Counted from the first letter of the stretch, positions 1-10,070 are shown. The stretch: 62,022 nt of DNA from DATFMH01 sp035267045 (GCA_035267045.1 DATFMH010000066.1:1-62022), one strand, 5' to 3'. Numbers and translations: made by a program. Notes: generated by a model from the letters alone, not told the origin.

Positions 1-137
1 ATGGAAGATAATCCGCCTTATAATTATCACGACTGATATCAGGAAACCGAATTATTGGACGTCTTCAAATAATATTTCCTGTACTATATTGATACCCGAT
101 CACTATTACGTCTTTATTTGTATTTCCACCCTTTAAT

Positions 138-173
138 AAAAAAGGCGTCTTCCAATTTGAAAGACGCCTTTAA
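138..173 (-). terminator. Intrinsic terminator of the pyruvate dehydrogenase genes
   Basis: On the minus strand an 11-bp perfect stem (arms 141-151 and 161-171, AAAGGCGTCTT) with a 9-nt loop is followed by a T-rich run. It lies about 25 bases beyond the E2 stop codon, where the pdh transcript should end. Bases 1-137 show no gene that I can support. Confidence 0.8.
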
Positions 174-196
174 GTTATTTCTCATTTATATTGTTC

Positions 197-1495
197 TTAC
201 AAAAGCATACCTGTCGGGTTTTCCAACAGATCTTTAAGCGTACTTAGAAAGTCGGCTGCTGTTGCTCCGTCTACAATCCGGTGATCACTGGACATTGTTA
301 CTTTCATCCGTTTTCCGGGAACGACCTTATCATTTTCGACAACAGGTACGTCTCTAATGGCACCGACAGCCAGAATACAAGAGTTTGGAGGATTGATAAT
401 CGCCGTGAATTCTTCAATTCCAAACATACCGAGATTACTTATGGTGAATGTACTGCCTTCCCAGTCTTCCGGCTGCAACTCACGGTTCCTTGCTTTGGCT
501 GCAAGATCTTTTGACTCACTGGCTATCTGTTGTAATCCTTTACGATCGGTATTTCGTATTACCGGAGTAATTAAACCATCATCTATTGCAACGGCTATGG
601 CCACATTTACAGCTCCATGCCGACGAATAACATCACCTAACCATGAACTGTTTACCATCGGGTGTTTACGCAATGCAACGGCACTGGCTTTAACAATGAG
701 ATCATTGAAACTAATTTTGACTTCGCTTATTTCATTGAGCCTCGATCGGATCTCAATGGCATGTTTCATGTCTATCTCAATAGTTTCATAATAATGAGGA
801 TTATTGAATTTACTTTCAGCCAGGCGACGTGCGATAGCCTTACGCATTTGTGAAATCTTCATGTCCTCATCTTCGGCGGCAGGTTCGGCTACAGCTGCAG
901 GAGCAGAAACCGCCCTTTCCCCTTTTCCGGCTGTTTCTTCGAAAGTTTCTATATCACGTTTTACTATACGTCCACCCGGACCTGATCCTTCAACTTTTTT
1001 CAAGTCAATACCCTGATCAGCTGCCATATTCCTGGCTAATGGGGATGCCTTTATACGACCATCTTCAACTGAAGTTTTTTGCTTGTCAGTTGATGTCGTA
1101 CCCTTACCATTCAATTCACCAAAAAGCGGATCGAATTTTTTCTTTCCTTCTTTAGAAGCCGATTTCTTGTCTGCTGCTTCAGAATCTTTACTTCCCTGTT
1201 CAGAAACGGTTCCCTTTTTCTCACTCTCATCCCCAAGAAGATCGCTTATATCTTCACCTTTGTTTCCGATGATTGCAATTTTCCCTCCAAGAGGCACGGC
1301 CTCACCTTCATCAGCCATAATTTTCAAAACCATACCGGCGTCAAAGACTTCGACATCCATGGTTGCCTTGTCAGTTTCTACTTCTGCTATTACATCACCC
1401 GATTCAACGGAATCCCCTTCTTTAACATTCCACTTGGCGATGACACCTTCTTCCATGGTGTCACTTAATTTTGGCATGTCTACAACTACGGCCAT
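197..1495 (-). CDS. pdhC: Dihydrolipoamide acetyltransferase (pyruvate dehydrogenase E2)
   Basis: This is the E2 core of the pyruvate dehydrogenase complex, which moves the acetyl group from lipoyl to coenzyme A in the cytoplasm. One N-terminal lipoyl domain (residues about 3-78) carries the lipoylated lysine in ETDKATMDVE. After a charged, low-complexity linker comes the peripheral-subunit-binding domain (about 148-183, with ASPLARNMAADQG). The C-terminal catalytic domain (about 210-432) contains the active-site signature SSDHRIVDG. The start follows a good AGGAAGG site. It is the last gene of the E1-alpha/E1-beta/E2 set, 38 bases after E1-beta. No E3 gene is seen here. The complex could in principle use branched-chain 2-oxo acids, but an E2 of this form with split E1 subunits is most often pyruvate-specific. 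Confidence 0.95.
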   Translation of the reverse strand: MAVVVDMPKLSDTMEEGVIAKWNVKEGDSVESGDVIAEVETDKATMDVEVFDAGMVLKIMADEGEAVPLGGKIAIIGNKGEDISDLLGDESEKKGTVSEQGSKDSEAADKKSASKEGKKKFDPLFGELNGKGTTSTDKQKTSVEDGRIKASPLARNMAADQGIDLKKVEGSGPGGRIVKRDIETFEETAGKGERAVSAPAAVAEPAAEDEDMKISQMRKAIARRLAESKFNNPHYYETIEIDMKHAIEIRSRLNEISEVKISFNDLIVKASAVALRKHPMVNSSWLGDVIRRHGAVNVAIAVAIDDGLITPVIRNTDRKGLQQIASESKDLAAKARNRELQPEDWEGSTFTISNLGMFGIEEFTAIINPPNSCILAVGAIRDVPVVENDKVVPGKRMKVTMSSDHRIVDGATAADFLSTLKDLLENPTGMLL

Positions 1496-1533
1496 AATAC
1501 CTTCCTTCGTTATTTAAATTCTTTAATAATTCC

Positions 1534-2514
1534 TTAGTTGCGATACATAACGGCGTTCGCAGCATCGATAACCTGTTTTGGACTTGGAAACCACTTATCG
1601 AACAGGCTCTTAGCAAATGGAGCCGGAACATCAGGGAGAGTTACTCGTCTGACCGGCGCATCGAGATAATCGAATGCATCTCTTTGAATCTGGAAACCAA
1701 CTTCTGCTGCAATTCCACCGAACGGATGTGATTCATCAACTATTACACAGCGATTAGTCTTTTTAATAGATTCTATAACCGTCTCTATATCATAGGGCTT
1801 AATAGTACGGGGATCAATGATTTCTGCTTCTACCCCATCTTTAGCTAATTGATCGGCTGCTTTTGTAGCTACATGATACATCTTACCGTGAGCCACTATC
1901 GTTACATCCGATCCTTCCCGTTTGACTTTGGCTTTCCCGATAGGAATAGTATACTCATCCTCAGGCACTTCCTGTTTCATGCCATACATCTGTTCCGATT
2001 CCAGGAAAATTACTGGATTATCATCTCTGATAGCAGATTTTAATAATCCCTTGGCGTCAGCAGGTTGTGAAGGGTAAATCACTTTCAGACCCGGGAAATG
2101 AGCGTATAAACTTTCATACGCCACAGAGTGCGTAGCACTCAACTGTCCGGCGGAGGCATTAGGCCCTCTGAAAACGATTGGCATACTAACCTGACCACCA
2201 CTCATATACCTTATTTTTGCTGCATTATTAATAATCTGGTCCATGCCAACAACAGCAAAATTGAAAGTCATATATTCAACAACCGGCCGTAATCCATTCA
2301 TGGCCGCACCAACTCCTATACCTCCAAATCCGAGCTCTGAAATTGGTGTATCGATAACACGACGGCCACCAAACTCGTCTAACATTCCTTGTGTAACCTT
2401 ATAGGCACCATTGTATTCGGAAACTTCTTCACCCATAATAAAAACGGTATCATCCCGACGCATTTCCTCATTTAATGCCGCCCTTATGGCTTCCCTAAAT
2501 TGTAATTCAGCCAT
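1534..2514 (-). CDS. pdhB: Pyruvate dehydrogenase E1 component, beta subunit
   Basis: The 326-residue protein is a full-length beta subunit of the heterotetrameric E1, which decarboxylates pyruvate with thiamine diphosphate and acetylates the E2 lipoyl group. It shows the transketolase pyrimidine-binding domain (residues about 4-178, with IMGEEVSEYNGAYKVTQG and TPISELGFGGIGVGAA) and the transketolase C-terminal domain (about 195-315, with DPRTIKPYD and VDESHPFGG). The ATG follows GAGGAGA on the minus strand, a strong ribosome-binding site. It sits 81 bases after E1-alpha and 38 before E2, so the three genes are almost certainly co-transcribed. Confidence 0.96.
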   Translation of the reverse strand: MAELQFREAIRAALNEEMRRDDTVFIMGEEVSEYNGAYKVTQGMLDEFGGRRVIDTPISELGFGGIGVGAAMNGLRPVVEYMTFNFAVVGMDQIINNAAKIRYMSGGQVSMPIVFRGPNASAGQLSATHSVAYESLYAHFPGLKVIYPSQPADAKGLLKSAIRDDNPVIFLESEQMYGMKQEVPEDEYTIPIGKAKVKREGSDVTIVAHGKMYHVATKAADQLAKDGVEAEIIDPRTIKPYDIETVIESIKKTNRCVIVDESHPFGGIAAEVGFQIQRDAFDYLDAPVRRVTLPDVPAPFAKSLFDKWFPSPKQVIDAANAVMYRN

Positions 2515-2595
2515 TTATATCTCCTCTTATGTAAAAATTTCTTGTCTTATAATTAATTGAATTCAAATTTCTTAAGTATACCCGATAGCAAGCTA

Positions 2596-3672
2596 TCACG
2601 TAAGGAATGGAAAATCATCCTCAACATATACATCTTTGTAAAGATCTTCTTCGGGCGGGAAATCACTGTTTTCCGCATAATCAATAGCATCCAGGATCTC
2701 CTGCTCTATGTCATCCGTTATTTCCTGAATCTTATCCTTGTTAGCAATTTTATGCCTGGATATATAAGTCTTGAGTCGTTCAATAGGATCAATATCCTGG
2801 AATTCTTTCATCTCGTCATCAGTACGATAATTGGCGGGGTCACTCATTGAATGACCGCGATAACGATAGGTACGAACTTCCAGCAAATAGGGTTGTGGAT
2901 CCTCGCGTACTTCATCAACTACTTCCCTGAAATCTTCAATGACTGAAAACAGATCCATGCCATTTACAACTTTATTCTTCATATCATACGCACGGGCACG
3001 TTTAAAAATCTCCGTTGAGGTGTGTCTTTTCGTGGCGGTTCCCATAGCATATCCATTATTTTCAACTACGAAAATAACCGGCAGGTTCCACAACTTCGCC
3101 AGATTTAACGTCTCATGGAATGAACCCTGATCGACCGCCCCGTCACCCAGGAAACACATCGTAACGCGTTTTTCCTCACGATAGGCATTTGCAAAAGCGA
3201 TTCCGGCTCCCAGAGGAATATGTGCACCTACAATGGCATGGCCACCCCAATAGTGCTCATCCGTATTAAAAAAGTGCATCGAACCGCCTTTACCCCTGCT
3301 GCAACCGGTTGCTTTACCGTACAATTCAGCCATTCCTACTTTTGAAGATACGCCGCGAACCAATCCAAAGCCATGATCCCGATAAGCCGTAATGATATCA
3401 TCATCATCATTTAATACCGTCACAGCACCTGTGGATACAGCTTCCTGCCCCATGTAAAGGTGAAGGAATCCACCAAATTTTCCTTTTTGGTACATTTGCA
3501 TCGCCCGCTCTTCAAAACGGCGTTGACGGTACATGACGCGATAAAGCCCGAGCAAATCGTCTTTAGATAGATTCAGGTCTTTATGTGATTTACTTGTAGG
3601 TTCCGGTAGCTCCGTACTCTGATATACCACACCTGTCGGAGTGAAACCTTCTGCTTCTTTTGTTTTTGCCAT
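2596..3672 (-). CDS. pdhA: Pyruvate dehydrogenase E1 component, alpha subunit
   Basis: This is the thiamine-diphosphate-binding subunit of E1. The TPP motif begins at GDGAVDQGSFHE and ends at VVENNGYAMGT, roughly residues 170-215. The histidine-rich HFFNTDEHYWGGHAIVGA segment and the phosphorylation-loop-like YRGHSMSDPANYR are also typical of the family. I start it at the ATG at 3672 and not at the in-frame TTG four codons upstream, because GGAG lies 7 bases before that ATG and overlaps the longer start. At 358 residues it is normal length. It is the first gene of the pdh set; the promoter probably lies in 3673-3882. Confidence 0.96.
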   Translation of the reverse strand: MAKTKEAEGFTPTGVVYQSTELPEPTSKSHKDLNLSKDDLLGLYRVMYRQRRFEERAMQMYQKGKFGGFLHLYMGQEAVSTGAVTVLNDDDDIITAYRDHGFGLVRGVSSKVGMAELYGKATGCSRGKGGSMHFFNTDEHYWGGHAIVGAHIPLGAGIAFANAYREEKRVTMCFLGDGAVDQGSFHETLNLAKLWNLPVIFVVENNGYAMGTATKRHTSTEIFKRARAYDMKNKVVNGMDLFSVIEDFREVVDEVREDPQPYLLEVRTYRYRGHSMSDPANYRTDDEMKEFQDIDPIERLKTYISRHKIANKDKIQEITDDIEQEILDAIDYAENSDFPPEEDLYKDVYVEDDFPFLT

Positions 3673-3882
3673 GTTATACTCCAAATATCTTTCTTACTAC
3701 CACCATCACCCGGTGATAACCTTTTTGTTTTATAAAATAAATTTTCAAGTAAAATATTGTCTATATATGTATATAATAAATAATGTGTCGAAGCCTTAAT
3801 ATATTCAAAATTGCTTGAATGTTGAAGCTCTTACACATAGTAATATTATATTTTAACTTTGTAAGTCGTTATTTTATTGGAT

Positions 3883-6549
3883 TTATAGCTGCTGATTCAG
3901 GATATTTTTTACCTGATTTAACGCTTTATCCAAATTGTCCGGTTGCCGTCCACCTGCGGTGGCCAGATTCGGCTGTCCACCACCTCCACCACCAACAAGT
4001 TTAGCAATTTGTCCGACAAGGGCCCCGGCCTTTAACCCTTTTTCATTGATCAGATCGTCGGTTACCGTTGATACAAGATAAACTTTTCCTTCCTCTTTAT
4101 CAGAAGTTCCTAAAACGGTTACAGTTGCGTTTGGACTCTTTTTTAGTCCTTCGTACCCGATCTGCTTAAGGATGTCCATATTGGCATGATCTATTTTACC
4201 GACGACAAGCTTGACTCCATTATCCAATAATAGGGGATCACTTATCAATCGTTCCAATTTGGTTAAAGCAGACTGAATTCGTAACCGTTCAACTTCTTTT
4301 TCAAGAGATTTTTTTTCATCAATCAGCTTTTGAACATCTTTTACGATGTTTTCTGTCTGACCTATTTCCGAGTGTATGCCATGTAATATTTTCTTTTCTT
4401 TTCTGAGAATTTGATCGGCACTATGTCCCGTTACCGCTTCAATCCTTCGGACACCGGATGCCACAGCCGATTCATTCAAAAATCGAAAATACCCAATTTC
4501 CCCTGTTGCATCCACATGCGTCCCACCACATAATTCAATTGAGTAGCCCGGATCGAAAGTTATCACGCGGACATGATCACCATATTTTTCACCGAAGAGC
4601 ATCATTGCTCCCCGCTCCCTGGCTTCGTCGATTGGAACGTCACGTTCTTCTCTAAGTGGTATATTTTCCTGAATTTTATCATTGACCATTTGTTCAATTT
4701 CATTCAGTTCCTTCGAATTGATGCCTCGAAAATGTGAAAAGTCGAATCGCAGGCGGTTTGGTTCAACCAGTGAACCTTTTTGTGCCACATGATTCCCCAG
4801 AATATTTCTCATTGCCGCATGTACCAGGTGTGTGGCGGAATGATGTTTTCGTGTTTCAAGCCGGCGTTCCCGATCGACAAACGTATCCCATAATCCTTCC
4901 GGGTTTTCCGGCAGTTTGTCTACATAATGGATAATCGTCCCCTGACTTTTTTGAACATCCAGGACGCGAATATATTCGTCGCCATTAGTGATTATACCCG
5001 TATCGGCCACCTGTCCTCCGCTCTCAGCATAAAAAGGAGTGGCATCCATAATGATTGCATTTCTCTCACCTTCCTTTCGCATGGCACGAATATGAGATTT
5101 ATACTCAAGATGATCATATCCAACGAACCTTGAATCATCTCCCTGGCTTACATCCACCCAATCTTCACTTTCAGAAGTATCCATCCTGAATTTTCCGGCA
5201 GCACGGGCACGCTCCCGTTGCTCTTGCATGTTCTTCTCAAATCCTTTTTCATCGACATCCAGGCCTTGTTCTTTAGCCATTAACCGCGTTAAATCGATAG
5301 GGAACCCGTATGTGTCATGAAGTTTAAATGCATCCTCACCGGAAAGGGTATTCTTCCCTTCTATCATATTTTCAAATAATTGTATACCCTGACCAAGCGT
5401 TCTCAGAAAACTTTTTTCCTCAGCTTTAATAACCTGAACAACGTAATCCTGTTGGGCCTTTAACTCCGGAAATACTTCGTTGAACTGATCCGATAACGTT
5501 GAAACCAGCTTATACATAAATGGCTCCTTCAAATCGAGACGATCCCAGCCATAACGTATAGCTCTGCGAAGGATTCGGCGTATTACATATCCTCTTCCAT
5601 CATTACCGGGTGAAGCACCATCGGCAATTGCAAAACTCACGGCCCTGATATGATCGGCTATTACACGCATGGCGATATCGATCTGCTTATCTTTGCCATA
5701 CGTTTCACCGGATAGCTTACCAATATGATTTAACAATGGTTGGAAAACATCTGTATCATAATTGGATCGCTTGTCCTGAAGCACAGCGCACATTCGTTCA
5801 AACCCCATACCTGTATCCACATGCTGTGCGGGCAATGGTTTTAGTTTTCCTCCCGACAGCCGGTTAAATTGAATAAAGACCAGATTCCATATTTCCATGA
5901 CCCGCGGATCGTCTTTATTCACCAGGTAGGCTCCTTCAAGCTCGGTCCGCTCTTCATCCGGACGTAAATCAATATGCACTTCCGAGCAGGGTCCACAAGG
6001 GCCGGTCTCTCCCATCTCCCAAAAATTATCTTTTTTACCGAATTTCAGGATATGTTCAGAAGGAATGGTTGTTTGTGAGCTCCATAACTCAGCTGCTTCT
6101 TCATCAGCCGGCAGGCCATCTTCTTCGTCACCACCAAAAACAGTGGCATATAAACGGCCTGGATCCAGTCCCCATACATCAATTAATAATTCCCATCCCC
6201 AGGAAATCGCTTCTTTCTTAAAATAATCGCCAAAAGACCAGTTCCCAAGCATCTCAAAAAATGTATGATGATAGGTATCATGGCCTACCTCTTCGAGATC
6301 GTTATGTTTACCGCTTACACGGATGCATCGTTGGGTGTCAGCGGCTCTGCTCCATATTTTACCGTCACTTTTATATCCTTCCTCTTCCCCCAAAAAGATT
6401 GGTTTAAATTGATTCATACCGGCATTAGTAAATAGTAAGGTTGGATCATTAGCCGGTACCACAGGAGCGCTGTCAACAATTAAATGGTGTTTTTTTCTGA
6501 AAAATTCCAGGAAATCATTTCGGATTTCTGCCGATGTTTTCTGCGACAT
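3883..6549 (-). CDS. alaS: Alanyl-tRNA synthetase
   Basis: This class II synthetase charges tRNA-Ala in the cytoplasm. At 888 residues it is full length. The class II catalytic core is at the N-terminus (SGKHNDLEEVGHDTYHHTFF, motif 2 region; then the GMGFERM segment near residue 245). The editing domain carries HSATHLVHAAMR and the zinc-binding ELCGGTHVDATGEIG. The C-terminal DHHA1/C-Ala domain ends with the glycine-rich LVGGGGGGQPNLATAGG. The start has no clear Shine-Dalgarno sequence. It stands alone, 118 bases downstream of the DUF190 gene on the same strand. Confidence 0.97.
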   Translation of the reverse strand: MSQKTSAEIRNDFLEFFRKKHHLIVDSAPVVPANDPTLLFTNAGMNQFKPIFLGEEEGYKSDGKIWSRAADTQRCIRVSGKHNDLEEVGHDTYHHTFFEMLGNWSFGDYFKKEAISWGWELLIDVWGLDPGRLYATVFGGDEEDGLPADEEAAELWSSQTTIPSEHILKFGKKDNFWEMGETGPCGPCSEVHIDLRPDEERTELEGAYLVNKDDPRVMEIWNLVFIQFNRLSGGKLKPLPAQHVDTGMGFERMCAVLQDKRSNYDTDVFQPLLNHIGKLSGETYGKDKQIDIAMRVIADHIRAVSFAIADGASPGNDGRGYVIRRILRRAIRYGWDRLDLKEPFMYKLVSTLSDQFNEVFPELKAQQDYVVQVIKAEEKSFLRTLGQGIQLFENMIEGKNTLSGEDAFKLHDTYGFPIDLTRLMAKEQGLDVDEKGFEKNMQEQRERARAAGKFRMDTSESEDWVDVSQGDDSRFVGYDHLEYKSHIRAMRKEGERNAIIMDATPFYAESGGQVADTGIITNGDEYIRVLDVQKSQGTIIHYVDKLPENPEGLWDTFVDRERRLETRKHHSATHLVHAAMRNILGNHVAQKGSLVEPNRLRFDFSHFRGINSKELNEIEQMVNDKIQENIPLREERDVPIDEARERGAMMLFGEKYGDHVRVITFDPGYSIELCGGTHVDATGEIGYFRFLNESAVASGVRRIEAVTGHSADQILRKEKKILHGIHSEIGQTENIVKDVQKLIDEKKSLEKEVERLRIQSALTKLERLISDPLLLDNGVKLVVGKIDHANMDILKQIGYEGLKKSPNATVTVLGTSDKEEGKVYLVSTVTDDLINEKGLKAGALVGQIAKLVGGGGGGQPNLATAGGRQPDNLDKALNQVKNILNQQL

Positions 6550-6667
6550 TTTCTATAATATCTGTTTAATGCAAACTACAAATTATTTTCTCCAATTAAG
6601 CTTTATAAAATAGTAAAAAGTTCGCTGATTTTCTTACTCAAATATTTTTAACGAGAAAGGAAGGTTT

Positions 6668-7021
6668 TTATTTGCGTGTTGGTGCCACACCTTCCCTGTA
6701 TTCAACGATGTGCATTTTCTCCAATGTAACTAATCCTTCCTGAAGGGATTCATCGAGAAATGGTAACAATTTATTAAGATTTTCTTCTGTATCAACAATT
6801 TCAATAACGATGGGCAGATCTTCGGAAAGGCGAAGTAATTTAGTCGTATGCAAATGACTATGGGCACCAAAACCCATAATACCACGTAAAACGGTAGCAC
6901 CCGCTAAATTCATCTCCCGGGCTTTTAAAACGATTTGTTCGTATAAAGGCTTTCCGTCATAATGATCCGATTCACCTATATAAATACGTAGTAATAATCC
7001 TTCTTTTGGTAACTTCATCAT
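6668..7021 (-). CDS. DUF190 family PII-like protein
   Basis: This 117-residue protein has the DUF190 pattern: LLRIYIGESDHYDGKPLYEQIVLKAREMNLAGATVLRGIMGFG near the N-terminus, then LSEDLPIVIEIVDTEENL and a final beta strand. The family adopts a PII-like ferredoxin fold and is probably a small ligand sensor; its effector is not settled. In many genomes it accompanies a CrcB/Fluc fluoride channel, but no CrcB gene is beside it here. A second ATG directly follows the first, so the start could be three bases later. GGGA lies upstream. Function in this organism is unknown. Confidence 0.85.
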   Translation of the reverse strand: MMKLPKEGLLLRIYIGESDHYDGKPLYEQIVLKAREMNLAGATVLRGIMGFGAHSHLHTTKLLRLSEDLPIVIEIVDTEENLNKLLPFLDESLQEGLVTLEKMHIVEYREGVAPTRK

Positions 7022-7445
7022 AAGTCCCTGTTTTATTAAGCAAGTAATCGTATAAAACTATATCTCCAAACTACCTGTTACTTTTTATTACAATAGTATT
7101 AATTCAATATAACTAATTAAAGTATCATTGAGACCGGGAAACTACTTTTACATTTATTTAGAAACATCATATTAAGTTTTGAAGGATTAACCGGGTATGT
7201 ATTTGATGAACATGTCCCCTGTAGCTGGATTTCCATTTAACAATACTAATCAGGTGCCTTTTAATTATGAAAGATTTCAAACTGTAAACTGCTATACTGA
7301 CTCCCGATCAATGATTCCGCACTCTACTTACAAAATAAGTAATACAGGTTCTCAATAATTATTAAAAATTTTCATCAATACTCTTGAAAGTGAAGAATTG
7401 TATGTATTTTTACTTCGGGTTACAAACACTACAGGTCGAAGAGTT
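7022..7445. other. Gene-free interval between divergent genes
   Basis: This interval of about 420 bases separates the minus-strand DUF190 gene from the plus-strand protease/rimK pair, so promoters for both directions should lie here. I see no tRNA-like fold, no strong hairpin and no convincing coding remnant. Confidence 0.5.
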
Positions 7446-7904
7446 ATGAAAAACAAAAAAATCAGGAAACAGGTTATCGGCAGGATCGAGAAATTAGATT
7501 TCCCAAAACTTGACCTGTTTGATATTGGTGCCAAAATTGATACCGGTGCTTTTACCTCTTCAATCCATTGCACTAACATCAAAAAAATTAAAAAAGAGGG
7601 AAAATCCTACATTCGTTTTAATTTATTGGATTCAGGCCACCCTCTTTATAATAACCGTCTTTATACGGTTCCCCTGTACTCCGAAAAAGAAATAAAAAAC
7701 TCTTTTGGACAGGTAGAAAAACGATTTGTTATTAAAACCGCCGTACGATTATTTGGTAAAACTTTTACTATTGAATTATCCCTGACCGACCGTTCAACAA
7801 TGGGATACCCCGTATTATTGGGAAGAAAAGTATTACATAACCGATTCATAGTAGATGTCTCGAAGAAAAATCTCTCATATAAACAAAAAGTCAGCAACAA
7901 TTAA
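7446..7904 (+). CDS. RimK-associated ATP-dependent zinc protease-type (retropepsin-fold) protein
   Basis: This is a 152-residue protein of the putative ATP-dependent zinc protease family (PF05618), retropepsin-like. The signature IGAKIDTGAFTSSIHC near residues 24-39 contains the catalytic-type DTGA. The family C-terminal pattern DRSTMGYPVLLGRKVL...FIVDVS is present. I use the ATG at 7446 and not an ATG 48 bases upstream, because MKNKKIRKQVIGRIEKLDFP matches the usual start of the family. It overlaps the rimK start by one base (TAATG), so the two are translationally coupled. The family is commonly found beside RimK and may trim or regulate polyglutamylated substrates; that role is inferred from context. 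Confidence 0.85.
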   Translation: MKNKKIRKQVIGRIEKLDFPKLDLFDIGAKIDTGAFTSSIHCTNIKKIKKEGKSYIRFNLLDSGHPLYNNRLYTVPLYSEKEIKNSFGQVEKRFVIKTAVRLFGKTFTIELSLTDRSTMGYPVLLGRKVLHNRFIVDVSKKNLSYKQKVSNN

Positions 7905-8809
7905 TGAAAATAGGAATACTCTCTCGTAATCCTCGTCTCTACTCAACTAAACGATTAGTGGAAGCAGCAAAAGACAGGGGGCACGACGTTGATTTGATTG
8001 ATCATCTGAAATGTTATGTGGTAATGGAAAAAGGGAATCCTGCTATTCATTACCAGGGTCGAACTCTTACTGGTTATGATGCCATCATCCCACGCATTGG
8101 CTCGTCCGTGACATTTTATGGTACAGCTATTGTGCGCCAGTTTGAAATGATGAATGTTTTTTCGGCTAACGAATCACAGGCTATTGTCCGGTCCAGGGAC
8201 AAATTACGCACCATGCAGATATTGTCGCGTGCCCATATAGGAATGCCTAAAACTTGTTTTGCCCGCACTCCGGATGATAAACATGAAGTTATCGAACATG
8301 TTGGTGGTGCTCCTTTGATAATCAAATTACTGGAAGGAACACAGGGTGTGGGTGTCATGCTGGCGAATACAAAAAAAGAGGCGGAATCTATCCTGGAGAC
8401 GTTTTACGGATTGAAAGTAAATATATTGATACAGGAATATATACGGGAATCAAATGGTTCGGACATCAGAATTATTGTTGTAGACGGCAAAGTGGTAGCA
8501 GCTATGAAACGACAGGCTCATGAAGGCGAATTCCGTTCGAATATTCATCGTGGTGGATCTGTAAAAGCAATTTCACTCACACCTGAAGAACACGATACGG
8601 CACTCAAATCTGCAAAGGCTCTTGGCCTGTCCGTGGCCGGTGTGGATATACTACAATCCTCACGCGGCCCTCTTGTCATGGAAGTCAACTCTTCCCCGGG
8701 GCTGGAGGGTATCGAAAAGATTACCAAAGTAGATGTGGCCCAAAATATCATTCAAATGATTGAACACAAGGCAACAGGTAAAAGTCAACGGGATTTAATA
8801 GGATATTAA
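7904..8809 (+). CDS. rimK: RimK: ATP-grasp ribosomal protein S6 glutamate ligase
   Basis: The 301-residue length and whole-length pattern match RimK, which adds glutamate residues to the C-terminus of ribosomal protein S6. It shows the N-terminal pre-ATP-grasp half (MKIGILSRNPRLYSTKRLVEAA; YDAIIPRIGSSVTFYG), the ATP-grasp lysine region APLIIKLLEGTQGVGVM, the IQEYIRES linker, and the metal-binding end VMEVNSSPGLEGIE. Its ATG overlaps the stop of the upstream protease-like gene. The target in this organism may be S6 or another acidic C-terminus. Confidence 0.93.
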   Translation: MKIGILSRNPRLYSTKRLVEAAKDRGHDVDLIDHLKCYVVMEKGNPAIHYQGRTLTGYDAIIPRIGSSVTFYGTAIVRQFEMMNVFSANESQAIVRSRDKLRTMQILSRAHIGMPKTCFARTPDDKHEVIEHVGGAPLIIKLLEGTQGVGVMLANTKKEAESILETFYGLKVNILIQEYIRESNGSDIRIIVVDGKVVAAMKRQAHEGEFRSNIHRGGSVKAISLTPEEHDTALKSAKALGLSVAGVDILQSSRGPLVMEVNSSPGLEGIEKITKVDVAQNIIQMIEHKATGKSQRDLIGY

Positions 8810-8890
8810 GCCTATTATAACTACACGAAAATCATTTTCTTAATTAATCGTAATATGCACTGCTAAATTGATAAGATAACAACAATAGTT

Positions 8891-10048
8891 ATGGATGATA
8901 TAACAAGATATAGAAAGCTGTTCCCCCATCTGGAAAGTAACAATATTTATCTGAACCACGCAGCCATTGGTCCCTTTACAAAGAATGTCATTAATCGAGT
9001 TAATCAACATTTAACACAGCGAAGTTCCGGCCTGATAGATAATTTCAAAAAGGATTTACGGGTGATGGAAAGCTGCCGTGATAAACTGTCTCAACTTATT
9101 CATGCCGAATCAGCCGAACGTTTTGCTTTTACGCCTAATACCAGTGAAGCGATTAATATTGTTGCCGGGGGTTTACAATTGAATAAAGGCGATCATATCC
9201 TTTTAAATACAGCTGAATTTCCTGCAAATGTGTATCCATATGTTAATCTCAAATCCAAAGGTGTGACCATTGATTTTATAAATGATCGCGATGGTATGAT
9301 AACCCCTGATATGATTGAGAATGCTATTACGCCAAATACACGGGTACTGGCTTTGAGCGCTGTTCAATTTTTAAGTGGTTATCGTGCGGATCTTAAAACC
9401 ATAGGTGAGTTGTGCCAAAAACATGACATAATTTTTGTTGTAGATGGGATTCAGGCTGTCGGTGCTATGGATATTAATGTTCAGGAGATGAAAATTGATG
9501 CCCTGGCTTCAGGTGCTCATAAATGGCAAATGGGTCCGCAAGGGATAGGTTTTCTGTATGTATCTGAACAGCTACAAAATAAAATACAACAAACATCTGT
9601 GGGTTGGTTGTCTGTTGAAACACCCTGGCAATTATTTAATTATAATCAATCGTTAACAGAAACGGCAAGACGTTACGAAACGGGAACCTATAATATTCCG
9701 GGTATTTACGGTTACGATGCGGCACTTGACCTACTTCTTGAAGTTGGTGCCGATACTATCGAAAACAGATTGCATGATCTGACACAATTTATCATGGAAG
9801 AGTTGTCTGATACTAAAAATGTCTCTGTTTATACACCAGTCGAGGCCCGGGAACGTGCAGGTATAGTGACACTAAAACTCGATGAATCAATTGATGCCGA
9901 TCAACTTCTGGAGTATTTAAAAACTCAACATATCACATTGGCTGTGCGAGAGGGAAAAGTAAGGTTCTCACCACATTTTTATAATACCAAAGAAGAAGTT
10001 GCAGAAACAGTATCCATTTTAAAAGATTACCTTGTAAATTGTAGGTAA
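8891..10048 (+). CDS. Class V aminotransferase / cysteine-desulfurase-like PLP enzyme
   Basis: This 385-residue fold-type I PLP enzyme of aminotransferase class V has YLNHAAIGPFTKNV at the N-terminus, TPNTSEAINIVAGGL (phosphate binding), VVDGIQAVGAMDINV (the PLP-contacting Asp), and SGAHKWQMGPQGIGFLY with the Schiff-base lysine near residue 213. The C-terminal small domain is complete. I see no clear catalytic cysteine loop of the IscS type, so a cysteine desulfurase role is uncertain. Isopenicillin-N-epimerase-like or selenocysteine-lyase-like assignments are equally possible. It is followed after 22 bases by the YihY/BrkB gene, suggesting one transcript. Confidence 0.82.
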   Translation: MDDITRYRKLFPHLESNNIYLNHAAIGPFTKNVINRVNQHLTQRSSGLIDNFKKDLRVMESCRDKLSQLIHAESAERFAFTPNTSEAINIVAGGLQLNKGDHILLNTAEFPANVYPYVNLKSKGVTIDFINDRDGMITPDMIENAITPNTRVLALSAVQFLSGYRADLKTIGELCQKHDIIFVVDGIQAVGAMDINVQEMKIDALASGAHKWQMGPQGIGFLYVSEQLQNKIQQTSVGWLSVETPWQLFNYNQSLTETARRYETGTYNIPGIYGYDAALDLLLEVGADTIENRLHDLTQFIMEELSDTKNVSVYTPVEARERAGIVTLKLDESIDADQLLEYLKTQHITLAVREGKVRFSPHFYNTKEEVAETVSILKDYLVNCR

Positions 10049-10070
10049 CCATTGATTTACTGAAAGATGC

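Noticed and set aside
197..1517. Several plus-strand frames opposite the E2, E1 and alaS genes
   Set aside because: They are antisense shadows of well-supported genes, with no family signature.
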